From assembly GCA_003427395.1 (NCBI GenBank), contig BFEA01000046.1, positions 1,564,533 to 1,596,353 on the forward strand: a stretch of DNA of 31,821 nucleotides, read 5' to 3'. Of this stretch, positions 29,752 to 31,821 are shown piece after piece (the first letter of the stretch is position 1; each line of letters begins with the position of its first letter). Under the pieces are notes generated by a model that was not told the DNA's origin, did not search any database, and worked only from the letters and a program-made list of their open reading frames with translations. The DNA is from Chara braunii (Eukaryota; Streptophyta; Charophyceae; Charales; Characeae). Both the position numbers and the translations under genes were made by a program.

Positions 29752-29945
29752 AGCCAGACGAAGACAATGAGGTTTGGTATGACCCGACAGTGAGCGGCAC
29801 AGAGCCGGCAGACGAAGACAACGAGGTTTAGTATGACCTGACAGTAAGCGGCACAGAGCCGACATGCGAAGACAACGCGGTTTGGTATGGCCAAACAGTG
29901 AGCGGCACAGAGCCGGCAGACAAAGAGAAAGGGGTTTGGTATGTT
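29752..29945 (+). repeat. 54-bp minisatellite, four copies, 18-residue coding period
   Basis: GA(C/A)(G/A)AAGACAA starts at 29757, 29811, 29865 and 29919, exactly 54 bp apart. Each unit contains GGTTT(G/A)GTATG and ACAGT(G/A)AGCGGCACAGAGCC. In one plus frame the unit reads as an 18-residue repeat (DEDNEVWYDPTVSGTEPA), but unit 2 has TAG for TGG. On the minus strand the array is open over ~110 codons. The last unit ends in AAAGAGAAAGGGGTTTGGTATG. Confidence 0.9.
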
Positions 29946-30289
29946 CACCCCTTATGAGGCAGCCTTCGGTCCAAATGACCTCGATGATCCTGGATGCGAT
30001 GATTGGTCCCATATCCGCCCGTGGCTGAGATATCGATGAGGGTTATGTTGTACTGATGGGCAATATGGATGAGATGGACTGATCCAGTGATGATGAGACG
30101 TGCAGGCTAGGATTGAGACTTGGACTGCTAGACTAGACCTACTGATGGGATCAGGTCTAAGATTGAGGATCGATCATGATGATGGATGAGCCCAAGCCTA
30201 ATGAAAGGTTTGACGTGAGATTGAGGCTGATTCAGTGATGCAAGAGAACGGGATTGTTAGTATGATTGGGCTGCATGAGCAGCCATGAT

Positions 30290-30319
30290 ACTTGCGTGCG
30301 GTGACTACACCACGCAAGT
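30290..30319. repeat. 9-bp perfect inverted repeat, 12-bp loop
   Basis: ACTTGCGTG (30290-30298) and CACGCAAGT (30311-30319) are perfect complements. Isolated, in the non-coding 3' part of the element. Confidence 0.75.
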
Positions 30320-30716
30320 CTGATAAGGTTAATTCCTTCTTGATATTGATGATGGCTTGGACCAGTGGTCCATGCCTTATTGAGTGAGCACTCAAGCCCT
30401 AGGGGGCGAGCACCCTGATGATTGGGGATATAGTCTATATGATACCCCTATATATCAAATAGCATACAAGGCCGCATAGCTCGAGTTGGCATATGAAGAA
30501 CAACGCAAGTCTGAGGCACAAGCGATGGTTTGGCGGCTCAGCCTGGTGGGCGATGGGCGGTTCTGGTGCGCGTGGCAACAGCGATGGTGCAGGGCGAGGC
30601 GGCTGTGGCAGGACGGTGAGCTGACGAGGAGATGGTTGAATAGAGGAAGAAGGGTGGTATGGTGAAGGGTATGATTGAGAGGGCGGATCGAAACGTGGAG
30701 GCGGAGAGTCGTAGCG

Positions 30717-31007
30717 CTACTCGTATTTATATGCATAGTACATCATAAACCTAGGCGACGGCGAGCGCTCGCGCCGGTCCTCTGAACGATGGCGCAAGCG
30801 CGTTCCTCCCCATCTCACCTCCTCCTCCTCCTCTTCGGATCTCTCCCCTTCGTACGTTAGATCGATCGATCGATCTGGCACCTTCCCCTGTCGTCCTCCT
30901 CTCCCACGTCCAGCGCCCGAGCCTCGCGGCTTTGGGGTCTTGGCAAAACAGATTAGGTGCACGATGATAAGCGCTGCGCGACGAGAGCGACGATAAGCGC
31001 TGCGCAA
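30717..31007 (-). CDS. antisense ORF between pol and 3' LTR, unknown function
   Basis: 97-codon minus-strand frame. The product starts MRSAYRRSRRAALIIVHLI, then has a Gly/Arg-rich segment (GSGAGRGRGGRQGK), DRSIDLTYEGERSEEEEEEV and an Arg/Ser tail (RERSPSPRF). It is GC-rich compared with its flanks. An antisense ORF in this place is known in Tat-lineage elements, but I see no sequence evidence of homology, and low-complexity composition could explain the open frame. A further minus frame (30455-30736) is even less convincing. Confidence 0.3.
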   Translation of the reverse strand: MRSAYRRSRRAALIIVHLICFAKTPKPRGSGAGRGRGGRQGKVPDRSIDLTYEGERSEEEEEEVRWGGTRLRHRSEDRRERSPSPRFMMYYAYKYE

Positions 31008-31169
31008 CGATGAGCGTTAGTGCAATGAGAACGCAAACAAGTCGAGAGCGATGAAAGCAGCGGTAATAGCGAGTGCGTACCAGCGCTGCACACTCGATGA
31101 TGTGAATTCAAGCACGAATGATGAGAGCAAGTAAGTTATTATAGTGGCCGGAACCTAGCGAGGACGCCA

Positions 31170-31189
31170 GGAATGGGGTTTGGTATGGT
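31170..31189 (+). other. candidate polypurine tract before the 3' LTR
   Basis: GGAATGGGGTTTGGTATGGT directly precedes the LTR start. It is only partly purine. The same GGGGTTTGGTATG occurs at 29931-29943, there preceded by the pure-purine AAAGAGAAA, so the site here may be a mutated version of a better tract. A primer for plus-strand synthesis is expected at this point. Confidence 0.4.
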
Positions 31190-31821
31190 TGTCGGAAGAC
31201 AATGCGGCGCAGCGGCAGAAATCGACTCGTCGCAGTCAACCTCCGCGCTGCACCAAAGCTGCGCTTAGGGACGTCAAAGGTCATATTCAAGCTGGACCCT
31301 AACCCATCGGTTAGACTTCCCCTTGGACCGAAATCAAGGGAAAGACGGCGCGGCGGTACGGTCCACCGGAGACCTAATCGTCCCCGTTGGACTGGACCGA
31401 CGCGACCACAATGGGCTAATTAGTGGAGTCCGGTCCAAACGGCACCTGAAACGGACCAAGGGTTAGCGAGATAATTAAGTTTGACCGGTTGGGACTGGAC
31501 CGACACTACCGTGTAACCCGTCTAGGAAAGAAATAGCCCTAAGTAGCCATATAGATGAGCAGCCAGGCCCAAATAATTAAAATAGGGTCATGTATTATTT
31601 TTAGCTCGGGACTGCCTGTTCGTTTCCCAAAGCAGGGCCTGCACCAGTCTCGTTCTAAAACTAACACAGCCCCATGCTATTTTTAGCATGTGACTGGCTG
31701 TTCATCTACCGGGAACTAGACCTGCACCAGTCCCGTTCTAAAAATAGGACTGACTGTTCATATCCCGGGGTCGGGACTGCTGCTATTTTTAGCACAGGCC
31801 CGGACTAGAGTTTGACCGCAG
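31190..31821 (+). mobile_element. 3' LTR, first ~632 bp only
   Basis: Aligns along its full visible length with 13558-14190, with roughly 45-50 mismatches by eye and one 3-bp insertion near 31233, including the CTATTTTTAG inverted repeats. Both copies end at the window edge on TTTGACCGCAG. The rest of the LTR should follow outside the window. Confidence 0.9.

Larger units (their letters stand above)
13558..31821 (+). mobile_element. giant Ty3/gypsy LTR retrotransposon, old and inactive, 3' end outside window
   Basis: The sequence from 13558 (TGTTGGAAGATAATGCGG) is repeated from 31190 (TGTCGGAAGACAATGCGG) to the window end. These are direct copies of ~632 bp, 17.6 kb apart, flanking a complete gag-pol in the same orientation. 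A tRNA-Asp primer-binding site lies at 19270. The order is LTR, primer-binding site, five family A genes with ORF B, gag, protease, reverse transcriptase, RNase H, integrase, tandem repeats, antisense ORF, 3' LTR. If the LTR ends just before the primer-binding site it is ~5.7 kb and the element ~23.3 kb. That is the size class of the plant Tat/Ogre group, which also carries extra ORFs upstream of gag. The domain order, with integrase after RNase H, is Metaviridae. I see no chromodomain after the integrase. The CACGT before 13558 is the candidate target-site duplication; its partner lies outside the window. Confidence 0.85.

Noticed and set aside
29940-29960. A 3' LTR start just after the AAAGAGAAAGGGG purine run
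   Set aside because: The sequence after it (TGTTCACCCC...) has no second copy near 13558 or 19265, whereas the sequence at 31190 matches 13558.

Overview
This looks like a repeat-rich nuclear segment of a large plant-lineage (streptophyte) genome. The reasons are a Ty3/gypsy gag-pol, a primer-binding site matching the 3' end of plant tRNA-Asp, a LINE remnant, a satellite, many minisatellites and almost no intact host gene. The style of the reverse transcriptase recalls charophyte elements (for example Chara), but that is a guess.

Layout. 1-1815 is a ~91-bp tandem satellite in three subfamilies, followed by a GA-rich low-complexity tract (1833-2073). 2074-5430 is non-coding, pyrimidine-rich sequence. 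It holds two diverged ~600-bp direct copies (about 3281 and 4711), a ~155-bp tandem repeat between them, and many short perfect inverted repeats, some with compensated base changes between copies. 5430-8150 shows nothing I can assign. 8157-9154 has two decayed small ORFs; the second resembles a gene family amplified inside the large retroelement further right. 9664-10655 is the 3' part of a decayed LINE ORF2. 10656-12778 is AT-rich with microsatellites and a weak hammerhead-like motif. 12779-13557 is a minus-strand ORF of unknown function, cut by the left end of the retroelement.

The main object is a giant Ty3/gypsy LTR retrotransposon starting at 13558. The first ~632 bp after 13558 reappear at 31190 and run off the window end, so these are read as the starts of the two LTRs. 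A near-perfect tRNA-Asp primer-binding site lies at 19270. If the LTR runs to just before it, each LTR is ~5.7 kb and the element ~23.3 kb. That LTR carries a U3 with nested inverted repeats, two TATA-like boxes each in the loop of an inverted repeat, at least six successive minisatellite families and a decayed ORF (17777-18808). Downstream of the primer-binding site come five tandem, diverged copies of an unrecognised ~130-170-codon gene ('family A'; two intact, three broken) with one unrelated-looking ORF ('B') between them. Then come gag with a CCHC knuckle, protease, reverse transcriptase, RNase H and integrase. The polyprotein is broken by stops and frameshifts; protease has DSV for DSG, and integrase has Q for the catalytic E. 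After pol there are 46-50-bp and 54-bp tandem repeats, an antisense ORF and the 3' LTR.

The most interesting content is the family A array between primer-binding site and gag, its apparent relative at 8561 outside the element, and the very long repeat-laden LTR. The two visible LTR segments differ at roughly 45-50 of ~630 positions by eye, so the insertion is old and this copy is dead.
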